64,000 nucleotides of DNA from positions 1,550,001-1,614,000 of the forward strand of contig CP073691.1 of assembly GCA_018228685.1 (NCBI GenBank), in the 5' to 3' direction. The notes below the pieces were generated by a model, which worked only from the letters and a program-made list of their open reading frames with translations, was not told the DNA's origin and did no database searches. How positions within the stretch are numbered: position 1 is the first letter of the stretch; each line of letters starts with the position of its first letter. The DNA comes from Clostridiaceae bacterium Marseille-Q4149 (lineage in GTDB: Bacteria; Bacillota; Clostridia; Oscillospirales; Oscillospiraceae). This document shows positions 42,037 through 49,920 of this stretch, piece after piece. A program made the translations under genes and the position numbers.

Positions 42037-42795
42037 CTACGCCCGCTGCTGCTTCCGCTGCAATTGCAATCGGTCGGCGATCATGGCGATAAACTCGGAG
42101 TTGGTGGGCTTGCCCTTGGCGGAATTCACCGTATACCCGAAGTATTTTTGCAGCGTCTCGATGTCCCCCCGGTCCCAGGCCACCTCGATGGCGTGGCGGA
42201 TGGCCCGCTCCACCCGGGACGGCGTGGTGCAGAAGCGCTTGGCTACCTCGGGATACAGTACCTTTGTCACGGCGTTGATCACATCCATGTCATTCACCGC
42301 GATCATGATGGCCTCCCGTAGGTACTGGTATCCCTTGATGTGTGCCGGGACGCCGATCTCGTGAATGATGGCGGTCACCATCCCCTCCAGAGCTGGGGCA
42401 AAGGGAGCCTCCTCCTGCTCCGGTGCGGCGGCCTGCCGCATCAGCTCCAACAGGGACTCCTCGTTCACCGGCTTGGGCAGGAAGAAATACACGCCCATCT
42501 CCATGGCCTGGGCCACGGTCCGGCGGCTGCAGAAGGAGGACACCACGATGGTCCGGGGCGCGCCCTGGCCCAGCTGGTTCAGCTGCCGCAGCAGCCCGAA
42601 CCCGTCCAGGCCCGGCAGCACCACGTCCGTCACCAGCAGCTGCGGCCGCAGCCGCCGCACCAGGTCCAGGGCCTGGTCCCCATTTTCCGTGCTGCCTGCC
42701 ACATGGAACTCGCCGGTGCCCTCCATCCGTTGTCGCAGCATGGTCCGAAACTCCTCATTGGCGTCTGCCAATACCACTGTTACCTTGTTTTCCAT
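42037..42795 (-). CDS. spo0A: Sporulation master regulator Spo0A
   Basis: A 252-residue response regulator. The receiver domain has acidic residues in VVLADAN, the phospho-acceptor Asp in [14 protein letters not shown] and Lys in FLPKPVN. The C-terminal effector domain carries hallmark sequences: [40 protein letters not shown] and [17 protein letters not shown]. Start MENKVTVVL at 42795. It shows that the lineage is, or was, spore-forming. Two 0A boxes lie upstream. Confidence 0.96.
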   Translation of the reverse strand: MENKVTVVLADANEEFRTMLRQRMEGTGEFHVAGSTENGDQALDLVRRLRPQLLVTDVVLPGLDGFGLLRQLNQLGQGAPRTIVVSSFCSRRTVAQAMEMGVYFFLPKPVNEESLLELMRQAAAPEQEEAPFAPALEGMVTAIIHEIGVPAHIKGYQYLREAIMIAVNDMDVINAVTKVLYPEVAKRFCTTPSRVERAIRHAIEVAWDRGDIETLQKYFGYTVNSAKGKPTNSEFIAMIADRLQLQRKQQRA

Positions 42796-42881
42796 TTTGT
42801 TCCAACCCTTTTCCACACAATTTACACAGCCAAGGCTGTCGGTTTCACGGCAAACCAACATTTGTCGCTTGACCTGCATAT

Positions 42882-42910
42882 AATTTACCAGGATTGGACA
42901 GGTTTTTCAA
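42882..42910 (-). promoter_or_regulatory. Promoter of spo0A
   Basis: Minus strand TTGAAA (42910-42905), 17-bp spacer, TAAATT (42887-42882). Confidence 0.6.
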
Positions 42911-42917
42911 GGGGTAA

Positions 42918-42948
42918 TTGTCGAATACTCATAATTTCTTTTCGACAA
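42918..42948. promoter_or_regulatory. Pair of inverted 0A boxes upstream of spo0A
   Basis: TTGTCGAA (42918-42925) and TTCGACAA (42941-42948) are perfect 0A boxes in opposite orientation, 15 bp apart. They sit directly upstream of the spo0A -35, a position suited to autoregulation. Confidence 0.75.
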
Positions 42949-43014
42949 AACCATGTTAATTTGTTGTAAGTGACATATATTGTGGTTCTTAACAGGTCTT
43001 TAGCCAGCATCTTG

Positions 43015-43227
43015 TTATCCGCCGCGAACGAAATTTGCCCGATAGGACTCGTTGATTTCCCGCAGCTCCCGCTTTCCCTCGATATACGGGCGGTACATCT
43101 CCTCCACCCGGCCGCCGCCGAGATTTCCGCACCCGCTGCACCCATCGCAGCCGCCGTCGCACAGAGCCCGCCGGACGATCTCCTCCCGCTGGGCCCGGGT
43201 GGTGTCCTTGATGAGCACCGATTTCAT
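43015..43227 (-). CDS. Small Cys-rich protein
   Basis: A 70-residue protein starting MKSVLIKDTTRAQREEIVRR. The Cys cluster CDGGCDGCSGCGN (four Cys within 11 residues) could bind Zn or an Fe-S cluster, and a charged tail with YRPYIEGKRELREINESYR follows. AGGGAGG lies 8 nt before ATG 43227. It is not recognised. It sits between spo0A and ylxM as a single gene. Confidence 0.72.
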   Translation of the reverse strand: MKSVLIKDTTRAQREEIVRRALCDGGCDGCSGCGNLGGGRVEEMYRPYIEGKRELREINESYRANFVRGG

Positions 43228-43311
43228 ATGCCGCACCTCCCTTCCTGGTCAGTATACCCCCGCCCCGGCGCTATATGCCCAAATTTTTTGTTCCGGACGC
43301 CAAATTTCGCC

Positions 43312-43340
43312 TTGACATTTTGGCTAAAATCCTGTATGAT
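43312..43340 (+). promoter_or_regulatory. Promoter of ylxM-ffh-rpsP-khpA
   Basis: TTGACA (43312-43317), 17-bp spacer, TATGAT (43335-43340). Just downstream, TGTAAAG/CTTTACA (43350-43371) form an inverted repeat near the transcription start, a possible operator or mRNA stem. Confidence 0.75.
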
Positions 43341-43385
43341 ACTCCATGTTGTAAAGCATCATAACTTTACATAGGAGGGACCATC

Positions 43386-43751
43386 GTGAAGAACCAGACC
43401 TATCGCATGACGATGCTGTTCGATTTTTACGGCGAGGTCCTGACCCCGCGGCAGAAGGAATTCTTCGACCTGTACTATAACGAGGACCTGTCCCTGGCCG
43501 AGATCGCGGAGAATTACGGCATCTCCCGCCAGGGCGTCCGGGACGTGATCGTCCGGGCCGAGGCCATCATGACCGACCTAGAGGACAAAACCGGCCTCAT
43601 GAAGCGCTTTATGCTGATGCAGCAGCAGGTGCAGGCCATTCTCGACGCCGCCGAGAAGATCCAGACCGTCAACTACCGGCAGTATGACAACCCGGAGCTG
43701 GCCCGTCTGGCCGATGAGATCACGCGCAGCGCCCAGGCGCTGAAGGAGTAA
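43386..43751 (+). CDS. ylxM: YlxM family SRP-associated helix-turn-helix protein
   Basis: A 121-residue protein with a sigma-70 region 4-like helix-turn-helix: LTPRQKEFFDLYYNEDLSLAEIAE, then YGISRQGVRDVIVRAEAI. In Firmicutes it is encoded directly before ffh and in Streptococcus binds SRP components. The start is GTG at 43386, 5 nt after a GGAGGGACC site. ffh begins 5 nt after its stop. Confidence 0.93.
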   Translation: MKNQTYRMTMLFDFYGEVLTPRQKEFFDLYYNEDLSLAEIAENYGISRQGVRDVIVRAEAIMTDLEDKTGLMKRFMLMQQQVQAILDAAEKIQTVNYRQYDNPELARLADEITRSAQALKE

Positions 43752-43756
43752 CACCT

Positions 43757-45148
43757 ATGGCATTTGAAGGACTTTCCGAAAAATTAAACGCCACATTCAA
43801 ACGCCTGCGGGGCAAGGGCCGCCTGACGGAGGCCGATGTCCGGGAGGGCATGCGGGAGGTCCGCCTGGCCCTGCTGGAGGCCGACGTCAGCTATAAGGTG
43901 GTCAAGGACTTTGTGGCCCAGGTCACCGAGCGCTGCGTCGGCGCCGACGTGCTGGACAGCCTCACCCCCGCCCAGCAGATCGTGAAGATCGTCAACGAGG
44001 AGCTGGTGCAGCTGATGGGCGGCACCAACGCCAAGCTGACCTTCGCCTCCAAGGGCCCCACCGTTGTGATGATGGTGGGCCTTCAGGGCGCCGGTAAAAC
44101 CACCAACGGCGCCAAGCTGGCGGGCCTGATGCGCCGACAGTTCGGCAAGCGCCCCCTGCTGGTGGCCTGCGACGTATACCGTCCCGCCGCCATCACCCAG
44201 CTGCAGGTGGTGGGCAAGCAGCTGGATATTCCCGTTTTCGAGATGGGACAGGCCAATCCCGTGCGCATCGCCGAGGAGGCCATCAAATACGCCCGGGACC
44301 ACGGCCACGACATGGTGTTTCTGGACACCGCCGGTCGTCTGCACGTGGACGAGGCCCTGATGAACGAGCTGAAGAACATCAAGGCCAAGGTTCATCCCAA
44401 CGAAATTCTCCTGGTGGTGGACGCCATGACCGGCCAGGATGCCGTCAACGCCGCCACCGCCTTTGACCAGGCCCTGGGCATCGACGGCGTCATGCTCACC
44501 AAGCTGGACGGCGACGCCCGAGGCGGCGCGGCCCTGTCCATCCGGGCCGCCACCGGCAAGCCCATCAAGTTCGTGGGCACCGGCGAAAAGCTGGACATGA
44601 TCGAGCTGTTCCACCCGGACCGCATGGCCTCCCGCATTCTGGGCATGGGCGACATGCTCACCTTCATCGAAAAGGCCGAGCAGCAGTACGACGAGGAGCA
44701 GGCCCGGAAGCTGGAGGAAAAGCTCAAGAAAAACCGCCTGACCCTGACGGACTACATGGAGCAGATGGACCAGCTGCAAAAAATGGGCAACCTGGGCCAG
44801 CTGGCCGGGATGCTGCCCGGCGACATGGGCAAGCAGCTGGACGCCGCTAACCTGGACGAAAAGCAGCTGGGCCGCACCCGGGCCATCATCCAGTCCATGA
44901 CCCCTCTGGAGCGGGAAAATCCCTCCATCCTCAACGCCAGCCGCAAAAAGCGCATTGCCGCCGGCTGCGGCTTGCAGGTGTCGGATGTGAACCGGCTGCT
45001 GAAGTCCTTCGAGATGCTCCAGCAGCTCACCAAGTCCATTTCCAAGGGCCGCTTCGGCGGCTTCGGTGGACCCGGCGGCATGCCTACCCTGGGCAAGGCC
45101 AAAAAGGGCAAGCTCCAGGGCTTCGGTCGGAAAAAACGTTTGAAATAA
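43757..45148 (+). CDS. ffh: Signal recognition particle protein Ffh
   Basis: A 463-residue SRP54 GTPase that targets nascent membrane proteins. N domain, then G domain with GLQGAGKTTNGAKLA (P-loop), DVYRPAAITQL, DTAGRL and TKLDGDARGGAAL. The methionine-rich M domain starts near residue 325 and contains SKGRFGGFGGPGG before a basic tail. Normal length and intact. Confidence 0.97.
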   Translation: MAFEGLSEKLNATFKRLRGKGRLTEADVREGMREVRLALLEADVSYKVVKDFVAQVTERCVGADVLDSLTPAQQIVKIVNEELVQLMGGTNAKLTFASKGPTVVMMVGLQGAGKTTNGAKLAGLMRRQFGKRPLLVACDVYRPAAITQLQVVGKQLDIPVFEMGQANPVRIAEEAIKYARDHGHDMVFLDTAGRLHVDEALMNELKNIKAKVHPNEILLVVDAMTGQDAVNAATAFDQALGIDGVMLTKLDGDARGGAALSIRAATGKPIKFVGTGEKLDMIELFHPDRMASRILGMGDMLTFIEKAEQQYDEEQARKLEEKLKKNRLTLTDYMEQMDQLQKMGNLGQLAGMLPGDMGKQLDAANLDEKQLGRTRAIIQSMTPLERENPSILNASRKKRIAAGCGLQVSDVNRLLKSFEMLQQLTKSISKGRFGGFGGPGGMPTLGKAKKGKLQGFGRKKRLK

Positions 45149-45203
45149 GTGCACAGGCATTTATATAATTTGAATTCTATTATCATTCTGGAGGAAAAAC
45201 ATC

Positions 45204-45443
45204 ATGGTTAAGATTCGTCTGAGAAGAATGGGCGCCAAGAAGGCTCCTTACTATCGCGTGGTCGTGGCTGATTCCCGCTATCCCCGCGACGGCCGCTTCA
45301 TCGAGGAGATCGGCACTTATAACCCCTGCGTCTCCCCTGCCGAGATCAAGATCGACGCTGACCGCGCCCGTGAGTGGATCAAGACCGGCGCTCAGCCCAC
45401 CGACACCGTTCGCGCCCTGCTGAAGAAGGTCGACGTTCTGTAA
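45204..45443 (+). CDS. rpsP: 30S ribosomal protein S16
   Basis: A 79-residue protein: [20 protein letters not shown] and [21 protein letters not shown] are the S16 signature. It has a TGGAGGAAAAAC site. No terminator separates it from ffh, so both are in one operon. Confidence 0.97.
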   Translation: MVKIRLRRMGAKKAPYYRVVVADSRYPRDGRFIEEIGTYNPCVSPAEIKIDADRAREWIKTGAQPTDTVRALLKKVDVL

Positions 45444-45455
45444 GGCAGGGGCACC

Positions 45456-45686
45456 ATGAAGGAACTGCTGCTCTACATCGCCAGGAGCCTTGTGGACCAC
45501 CCGGACCAGGTCACGGTGACGGAGGTGGAAAACGGCGACGAGCTGACGCTGGAGCTGCGCGTGGCCCCCGAGGATATGGGTAAGGTCATCGGCCGCCAGG
45601 GCCGCATCGCCAAGGAGATCCGCACGGTCGTGCGCTCCTATGCCCAGCGCACAGGCGTCAAGGCATCCGTGGATATCGTGGACTGA
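45456..45686 (+). CDS. khpA: KH-domain RNA-binding protein KhpA
   Basis: A 76-residue single KH domain with the GxxG loop IGRQGRIAKEIRTV. In Firmicutes KhpA partners with KhpB/Jag and binds many RNAs. It follows rpsP by 12 nt, the usual gene order (rpsP-khpA-rimM-trmD); here rimM and trmD do not follow, because a terminator intervenes. Confidence 0.93.
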   Translation: MKELLLYIARSLVDHPDQVTVTEVENGDELTLELRVAPEDMGKVIGRQGRIAKEIRTVVRSYAQRTGVKASVDIVD

Positions 45687-45711
45687 TCGTCCGATATCCC
45701 TGCAATGGCTG

Positions 45712-45749
45712 AAAAAAGAGACAGACACTTTCGTGTCTGTCTCTTTTTT
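45712..45749. terminator. Bidirectional terminator after khpA
   Basis: AAAAAAGAGACAGACAC pairs with GTGTCTGTCTCTTTTTT around TTTC; symmetrical, so it stops both khpA and the converging YesL-like gene, whose stop codon it overlaps. Confidence 0.92.
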
Positions 45750-46371
45750 ACGCATTTTCGTCCAGGCTGCGGAATACCGGCCGCAGCAGCAGGGCCGTCA
45801 CATAGCTGAGGCTGCTGTATCCGATCAGCACCCACACGATGCTCAGGTAGAACCCCACCTCCGGGATAAACACGCTTACGCCCACCGGCACCGCCCAAAC
45901 GGCCCAGATCAGCAGCATCCGGGGCAGGTGCCCCACCGCCACCAGCATGGCGTTTTTCAGGTGGTTGCGCCAGGTGTTTTCATACCGGGCCATCAGCGGG
46001 AAGGCGAAGGTCATCACCATGGCCGCCAGCTGCAAGGCGAACACCGCCAGCAGCTCCCACAAAAACGAGTCGTTCAGCCGGGCCATATACAGGTCGAAGC
46101 CGCACAGGGCCGCCACCGCCAGCAAAATCAGCCACACCGGCGTGGCTTTTTTCCAGTTTTCGCCCCAGGCCCGGAAGAATTGCCGGGCAACGTGGCCGTC
46201 CTCCCCGGCGATGAGCTTTCCCAGCACCTGGTACAGGGCGGCGCAGGAGGCCCCCATGGTCACCACCGGCAGCGAGCACACCAGCCACAGCACATTCAGA
46301 ACGATCAGGCTCCAAACCCGCTCCATGCCCCGGGCAAAGGCCCCGTTGGGGTCAAAAAACGACTTCAGCAC
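45748..46371 (-). CDS. YesL family (DUF624) membrane protein
   Basis: A 207-residue protein with five to six helices. The opening FFDPNGAFARGMERVWSLIVLN, then LVCSLPVVTMGASCAALY, is the standard DUF624 signature. YesL homologues are often linked to sugar uptake loci, but here it sits after butyrate kinase. The start is GTG at 46371, 3 nt after the buk stop. Confidence 0.88.
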   Translation of the reverse strand: MLKSFFDPNGAFARGMERVWSLIVLNVLWLVCSLPVVTMGASCAALYQVLGKLIAGEDGHVARQFFRAWGENWKKATPVWLILLAVAALCGFDLYMARLNDSFLWELLAVFALQLAAMVMTFAFPLMARYENTWRNHLKNAMLVAVGHLPRMLLIWAVWAVPVGVSVFIPEVGFYLSIVWVLIGYSSLSYVTALLLRPVFRSLDENA

Positions 46372-46374
46372 CGC

Positions 46375-47454
46375 TTACTCCCCCTTCAGCAGGTCCCGGA
46401 ACCGGTGGGGCGTCTCCTGTCCCGCCAGCACCCGGGAGGCTCCGGCGGCCAGGGCCTCCATCTCGAACTCACCGGCCATAACCTCCACCGGCGCGATAAA
46501 GCGAACCTTTTTCGTCAGATAATCCGCCACATAGGCGGAGTGCGCTATGCCGCCGGTGAGGATGATACGGTCAATGTCGCCGCCGGCAGCCGCCGCCATA
46601 GCGCCGATGGACTTGGCGGCGGTATACAGCATGGCATCGTACACCAGCCTGGCCCTCTCATCGCCCCGGGCCATGCGCCGCTCCACCTCCATGGCGTCGC
46701 TGGTGCCCAGGTGGGCCAGCAGGCCGCTTTTGCCCCGCACCAGCTTCATCATCTGCCCCCGGTCATACTTGCCGGAGTAGCACAGCTTCACCAGCTGCTC
46801 GGCGGCAATGCCGCCGCTGCGCTCCGGGGCAAACAGCAGCTCGTCGTCCCGGACGTTATCCACCATTTTCCCGCCGATGAACAGCCGCACCGACGCACCG
46901 CCGCCCAGGTGCAGCACGATCAGGCGGCACCGGTCCAAGGGCTTGTGCAGCACCGTCTCCGCGCAGCGGATGGCCATGGCCCGGGTATTCAGGGCGTGGC
47001 CCATCATCCGCCGGGGCAGCTCGGGAATGCCGGTGATCCGGGCCATAGGCGGCATCTCGTCCACCGCCACGGGGTCGTATACATAGGCCGGGATGTGCAG
47101 CGGCTCCGCCAGGTCCCGGGCCATGACGCAGCCCAGGTTGGAGGCGTGTGCCCCCTGGGTGATGGCGGAGAGATAGTCGATCATGTCCTGGTCCACGGCG
47201 AAGGCCCCGCTGGGGCAGGCCGGCAGCATGCCGCCCCGGGCGCACACCGCGTCCAGCCGGGTCAGGTCGAAGCCCGCCAGCGCCTGCTCCACGCACCGCA
47301 GGCGGAAGGGGGCCTGGTCCATGATGGCTCCAAAGGGGGCCAGCTCCTCCCCGCTGTGGCGAATGGTTTTCTGCAAAAGGGCCTTCTCCCCCTGAAACAC
47401 GGCGATTTTGGTGGAGGTAGACCCTGGGTTGACCACAAGGATGCAATATTCCAT
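46375..47454 (-). CDS. buk: Butyrate kinase
   Basis: A 359-residue acetokinase-family enzyme that makes ATP from butyryl phosphate. VVNPGSTSTKIAVF is the adenosine/phosphate motif, VLHLGGGASVRLF the phosphate-2 loop and ILTGGIAHSAYVAD the adenosine motif. No phosphotransbutyrylase (ptb) gene is next to it; the neighbours are an unknown protein and a DUF624 protein. A branched-chain or other acyl kinase role is possible. Confidence 0.93.
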   Translation of the reverse strand: MEYCILVVNPGSTSTKIAVFQGEKALLQKTIRHSGEELAPFGAIMDQAPFRLRCVEQALAGFDLTRLDAVCARGGMLPACPSGAFAVDQDMIDYLSAITQGAHASNLGCVMARDLAEPLHIPAYVYDPVAVDEMPPMARITGIPELPRRMMGHALNTRAMAIRCAETVLHKPLDRCRLIVLHLGGGASVRLFIGGKMVDNVRDDELLFAPERSGGIAAEQLVKLCYSGKYDRGQMMKLVRGKSGLLAHLGTSDAMEVERRMARGDERARLVYDAMLYTAAKSIGAMAAAAGGDIDRIILTGGIAHSAYVADYLTKKVRFIAPVEVMAGEFEMEALAAGASRVLAGQETPHRFRDLLKGE

Positions 47455-47458
47455 ACCC

Positions 47459-48202
47459 TTATGCCTCCTTCCGGTCCGGAAAGGTCACCCCGTTGCACCG
47501 CAGCAGCATCCGGAAGGGATAGTCCCGGTCCAGATAGTTCCGGCAGTACCATTCGTAGGTGGCCTGGGGCAGGTGCACCAGCTCCGGCGCTTCGCAGCGG
47601 AAGGTCTCAAAGGTATGTTGGTCTCCGGACAGCAGCGCCGCCAGCAGCTCCAGCCGCCCCTCCTGCCGCAGGCGCTCCAGGCAGGCGTCCATCACCGCGG
47701 CGCAGACCCGCTCCTCGTCGTCGGCCCAAAGCTCCTTGTTGCCCAGCCAGAACAGAAATTCCTCCGGGTTCAGGTCCATTTTCGTGGTGATCTGGGACAG
47801 CTTGTAAAACCCCGCCCAGTCCCGGTCCCGCAGCACCTGGGTCAGGTACTGCACCAGGCCGTCGTCCAGGGCCACGCAGTCCAGCAGCACCTGAAAGGCG
47901 TGCTTTCCGGCGTCCGGGTCCGGCTCCTGCGGCTGTTCCGGTTCCTCCGGGGCTGCATCCCCTTCCCCTGCCAGCTGGGTCAGGGACTCCGGGTCGAAGC
48001 TGTCGAACAACTCCTGGGGAATCTCCGTGCCGTCCTGGGCGGCGCACATCCGCACCAGGGTGGGGATGTCGCCGGCCTTCTGCATCAGCTCCAGGCTGCG
48101 GCGCATGGGGTCCGTCTCCGTCAGGGTCACGCCCTCCGGGGCGGCGCGTTTCCCGTCCATGATCTCGCCGATATATTGCATGCAATAATCCATCAAGGTC
48201 AT
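47459..48202 (-). CDS. Uncharacterised protein upstream of butyrate kinase
   Basis: A 247-residue acidic soluble protein, start MTLMDYCMQYIGEIMDGK, with GAGGAG 7 nt upstream. Its middle has a low-complexity acidic linker (DAAPEEPEQPQEPDPDAG). The second half contains DWAGFYKLSQITTKMDLNPEEFLFWLGNKEL and ends in CNGVTFPDRKEA. No family is recognised. It is the first gene of an operon with buk and the YesL-like gene. Confidence 0.72.
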   Translation of the reverse strand: MTLMDYCMQYIGEIMDGKRAAPEGVTLTETDPMRRSLELMQKAGDIPTLVRMCAAQDGTEIPQELFDSFDPESLTQLAGEGDAAPEEPEQPQEPDPDAGKHAFQVLLDCVALDDGLVQYLTQVLRDRDWAGFYKLSQITTKMDLNPEEFLFWLGNKELWADDEERVCAAVMDACLERLRQEGRLELLAALLSGDQHTFETFRCEAPELVHLPQATYEWYCRNYLDRDYPFRMLLRCNGVTFPDRKEA

Positions 48203-48237
48203 AAAAAAGCTCCTCACTTTGCAGATATCTACCCCAG

Positions 48238-48266
48238 ACTATACCATATCCGGGACGCTTTTGCAA
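48238..48266 (-). promoter_or_regulatory. Promoter of the unknown-buk-yesL operon
   Basis: Minus strand TTGCAA (48266-48261), 17-bp spacer, TATAGT (48243-48238). Confidence 0.7.
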
Positions 48267-48293
48267 GGCACAGGATCGCCCCGGCTTGTCCCG

Positions 48294-48564
48294 GCCCTGT
48301 CCCGGGATAAATCACCCCTGTCCCGGGACAGAAACTGTCCAAAAAGGGCAGCGCCCTTTTTGGACAAAAGGCTTGCAGTCTGCCGCGCGCATAATTTGTT
48401 CGCTGAAAGCGAACAAATTCCACACTTGCAGACTGAGAAGTATTTTTTGCCAGGTACACGCCCCGGCAAAAAATGATTCCATTTTATTTGCCGCCTGCGG
48501 GCGGCAAACTCTGCGAGGCTTTTTTGACAAACTGAGCCGCACCTGCGGGTGCGGCTCAGTTTGT
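48294..48564. repeat. Palindromic repeat element, copy A
   Basis: Two CCTGTCCCGGGA direct repeats (near 48296 and 48318) precede the element. Then TCCAAAAAGGGC/GCCCTTTTTGGA (48338-48364), and an 86-bp core (48365-48450) almost identical to 49947-50032. The core holds CAGTCTG/CAGACTG arms around the 12-bp hairpin AATTTGTTCGCT/AGCGAACAAATT and ends in TTTTTT. TTTGCCGCC/GGGCGGCAAA follows, and a 17-bp terminal hairpin at 48527-48564. It separates yqeB from the unknown-buk operon; no gene is credible in 48203-48576. Confidence 0.85.
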
Positions 48565-48576
48565 AGGGAGTAGCCA

Positions 48577-49380
48577 TTATTTTCGTGTTTTGGGGTGCTG
48601 ATGATGCAGGTGCAGCACCGCCTCCAGCACGCCGCCGCCTACCGCCAGGGCCTTGTCCGAGGCGGTGGTGCAGTACTCCGGCTTGCACCGGGGGTCCACG
48701 TCTCCGGCCTTCATACCTCGGAAAGCCGGCGTTCCATCGGCCAGAATGCCCCGCAGTACGCCGTCAATGGTGCATCTCATGGGCTGGCCCGCCACCTCTC
48801 CGGCGACGTCTCCAGCCCGGACCACCGCGCCGATTTCCAGCTTCTGGCAGAAAATCCCATCCGCCGGGGCCCGCAGCACCCGCTCCCCGGCGTATCCGCC
48901 GATGAGGCCGGGAATGTTGGTGTTGGGCAGGGCGCTGCCCCGATAGATCACCCGGCCCAGGGTGTGTCCCCGCATGGTCTCCACCACGGCGTGGCAGTCC
49001 TCTCCCGCCGTGAAGCCCGGACCGATGCCCACGACAATAGGCGCATCGTCCATTGTCGTGCCCAGGTTGCGCTTGGCCAGAATGGCATCCACCAGGGCGT
49101 CCGGCCGCAGGCGGGTGCGGCAGGTGCAGTCCGGGTCCGCCAGCACCGGGATCAGCCCCTGGGCCAGCAGGGCCTCCGCCTGGTCCGGGGTCTCCGCCCG
49201 GCGGGCGGTGACGTCCTCCACCGTCATCTCCCCCAGGATAATGGCCTGGGAAAAGCACACCGTCCGGCGGATGGCCGTGGGGGCGGGCAGGTCGGTCATG
49301 ACCACCTGCATCCCGGCCCGGTACAGGCGCAGGGCGATGCCGGTGGCGATGTCCCCGGCGCCGCGAATGAGAATTTTCAT
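48577..49380 (-). CDS. yqeB: Selenium-dependent molybdenum hydroxylase accessory protein YqeB
   Basis: A 267-residue protein starting MKILIRGAGDIATGIALRLY, a Rossmann-like opening typical of the EF2563/YqeB family. DDAPIVVGIGPGFTAGEDCHAVVET and a C-terminal VGGGVLEAVLH follow. Members accompany selenate- or selenium-dependent molybdenum hydroxylases such as xanthine or purine dehydrogenases; no hydroxylase gene is in this window. GAGGAGC is 4 nt upstream of the ATG at 49380. It is divergent from the ModE-like regulator. Confidence 0.85.
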   Translation of the reverse strand: MKILIRGAGDIATGIALRLYRAGMQVVMTDLPAPTAIRRTVCFSQAIILGEMTVEDVTARRAETPDQAEALLAQGLIPVLADPDCTCRTRLRPDALVDAILAKRNLGTTMDDAPIVVGIGPGFTAGEDCHAVVETMRGHTLGRVIYRGSALPNTNIPGLIGGYAGERVLRAPADGIFCQKLEIGAVVRAGDVAGEVAGQPMRCTIDGVLRGILADGTPAFRGMKAGDVDPRCKPEYCTTASDKALAVGGGVLEAVLHLHHQHPKTRK

Positions 49381-49411
49381 AAAAGCTCCTCGATTTCTTG
49401 CCGTTTTCCCA

Positions 49412-49471
49412 AGAATAACACGTTTTTGCGGCTGCGTCAAGGTTGACGGGGACCCCGGAAGCTGGTACAAT
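49412..49471. promoter_or_regulatory. Back-to-back promoters of yqeB and the ModE-like gene
   Basis: Minus: TTGACG (49440-49435), 17-bp spacer, TATTCT (49417-49412). Plus: TTGACG (49443-49448), 17-bp spacer, TACAAT (49466-49471). The two -35 hexamers form one near-perfect palindrome, CGTCAA-GG-TTGACG, a natural operator for a shared regulator. Confidence 0.75.
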
Positions 49472-49477
49472 AGGGGC

Positions 49478-49843
49478 ATGGATGAGAAAATAACGTACAA
49501 CCTGACGGTCCGGCTGTTCTGCGGAGAGAAGTGCTTCGGACCGGGAATGGCCCAGCTGCTGCGGAAGGTGCAGGAGCTGCACTCGCTGCGGGCGGCAGCC
49601 ATGTCCATGAACATGGCCTATTCCAAGGCGTGGACCATTACCAAAAAGGCTCAGGAGGCCCTGGGCTTTCCTCTGCTGCACTCCGTCACCGGCGGACGGG
49701 GCGGCGGCGGCGCGGAGCTGACGCCGGAGGCCGTGCGGATGATGGCGGCCTATGACGACTACTGCCGGAAGCTGCGGGCCTATGCCGACGACCTGTTTCA
49801 GGAGGAGTTCGGCTATTTGCAGGAGGAAAACGGAGGTCTTTGA
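49478..49843 (+). CDS. ModE-like winged-helix regulator
   Basis: A 121-residue protein carrying the ModE N-terminal LysR-type winged helix: GPGMAQLLRKVQELHSLRAAAM, MAYSKAWTITKKAQEALGFPL and SVTGGRGGGGAELTPEA. It lacks the molybdate-binding MOP domains of full ModE, so it may sense through another route. The ATG at 49478 is exactly 7 nt after the -10 hexamer, so the transcript is probably leaderless and no ribosome-binding site is visible. Beside yqeB, a role in molybdenum or selenium enzyme control is likely. Confidence 0.85.
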   Translation: MDEKITYNLTVRLFCGEKCFGPGMAQLLRKVQELHSLRAAAMSMNMAYSKAWTITKKAQEALGFPLLHSVTGGRGGGGAELTPEAVRMMAAYDDYCRKLRAYADDLFQEEFGYLQEENGGL

Positions 49844-49879
49844 TTCCTTCCTCCTGTGCTATCTCATCAAAATACATAC

Positions 49880-49915
49880 AAAGAGGGCTGTCTCATGATG
49901 AGGCAGCCCTCTTTA
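49880..49915 (+). terminator. Terminator of the ModE-like gene
   Basis: AAGAGGGCTG ... CAGCCCTCTT stem with inner CTCAT/GAG pairs, then TTA. Almost the same hairpin recurs at 50144-50172 on the other side of repeat copy B. Confidence 0.7.
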
Positions 49916-49920
49916 TGACT

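Noticed and set aside
48962..49477. N-terminal extension of the ModE-like protein into yqeB
   Set aside because: The extension is antisense to yqeB and crosses both promoters; the domain begins at 49478.
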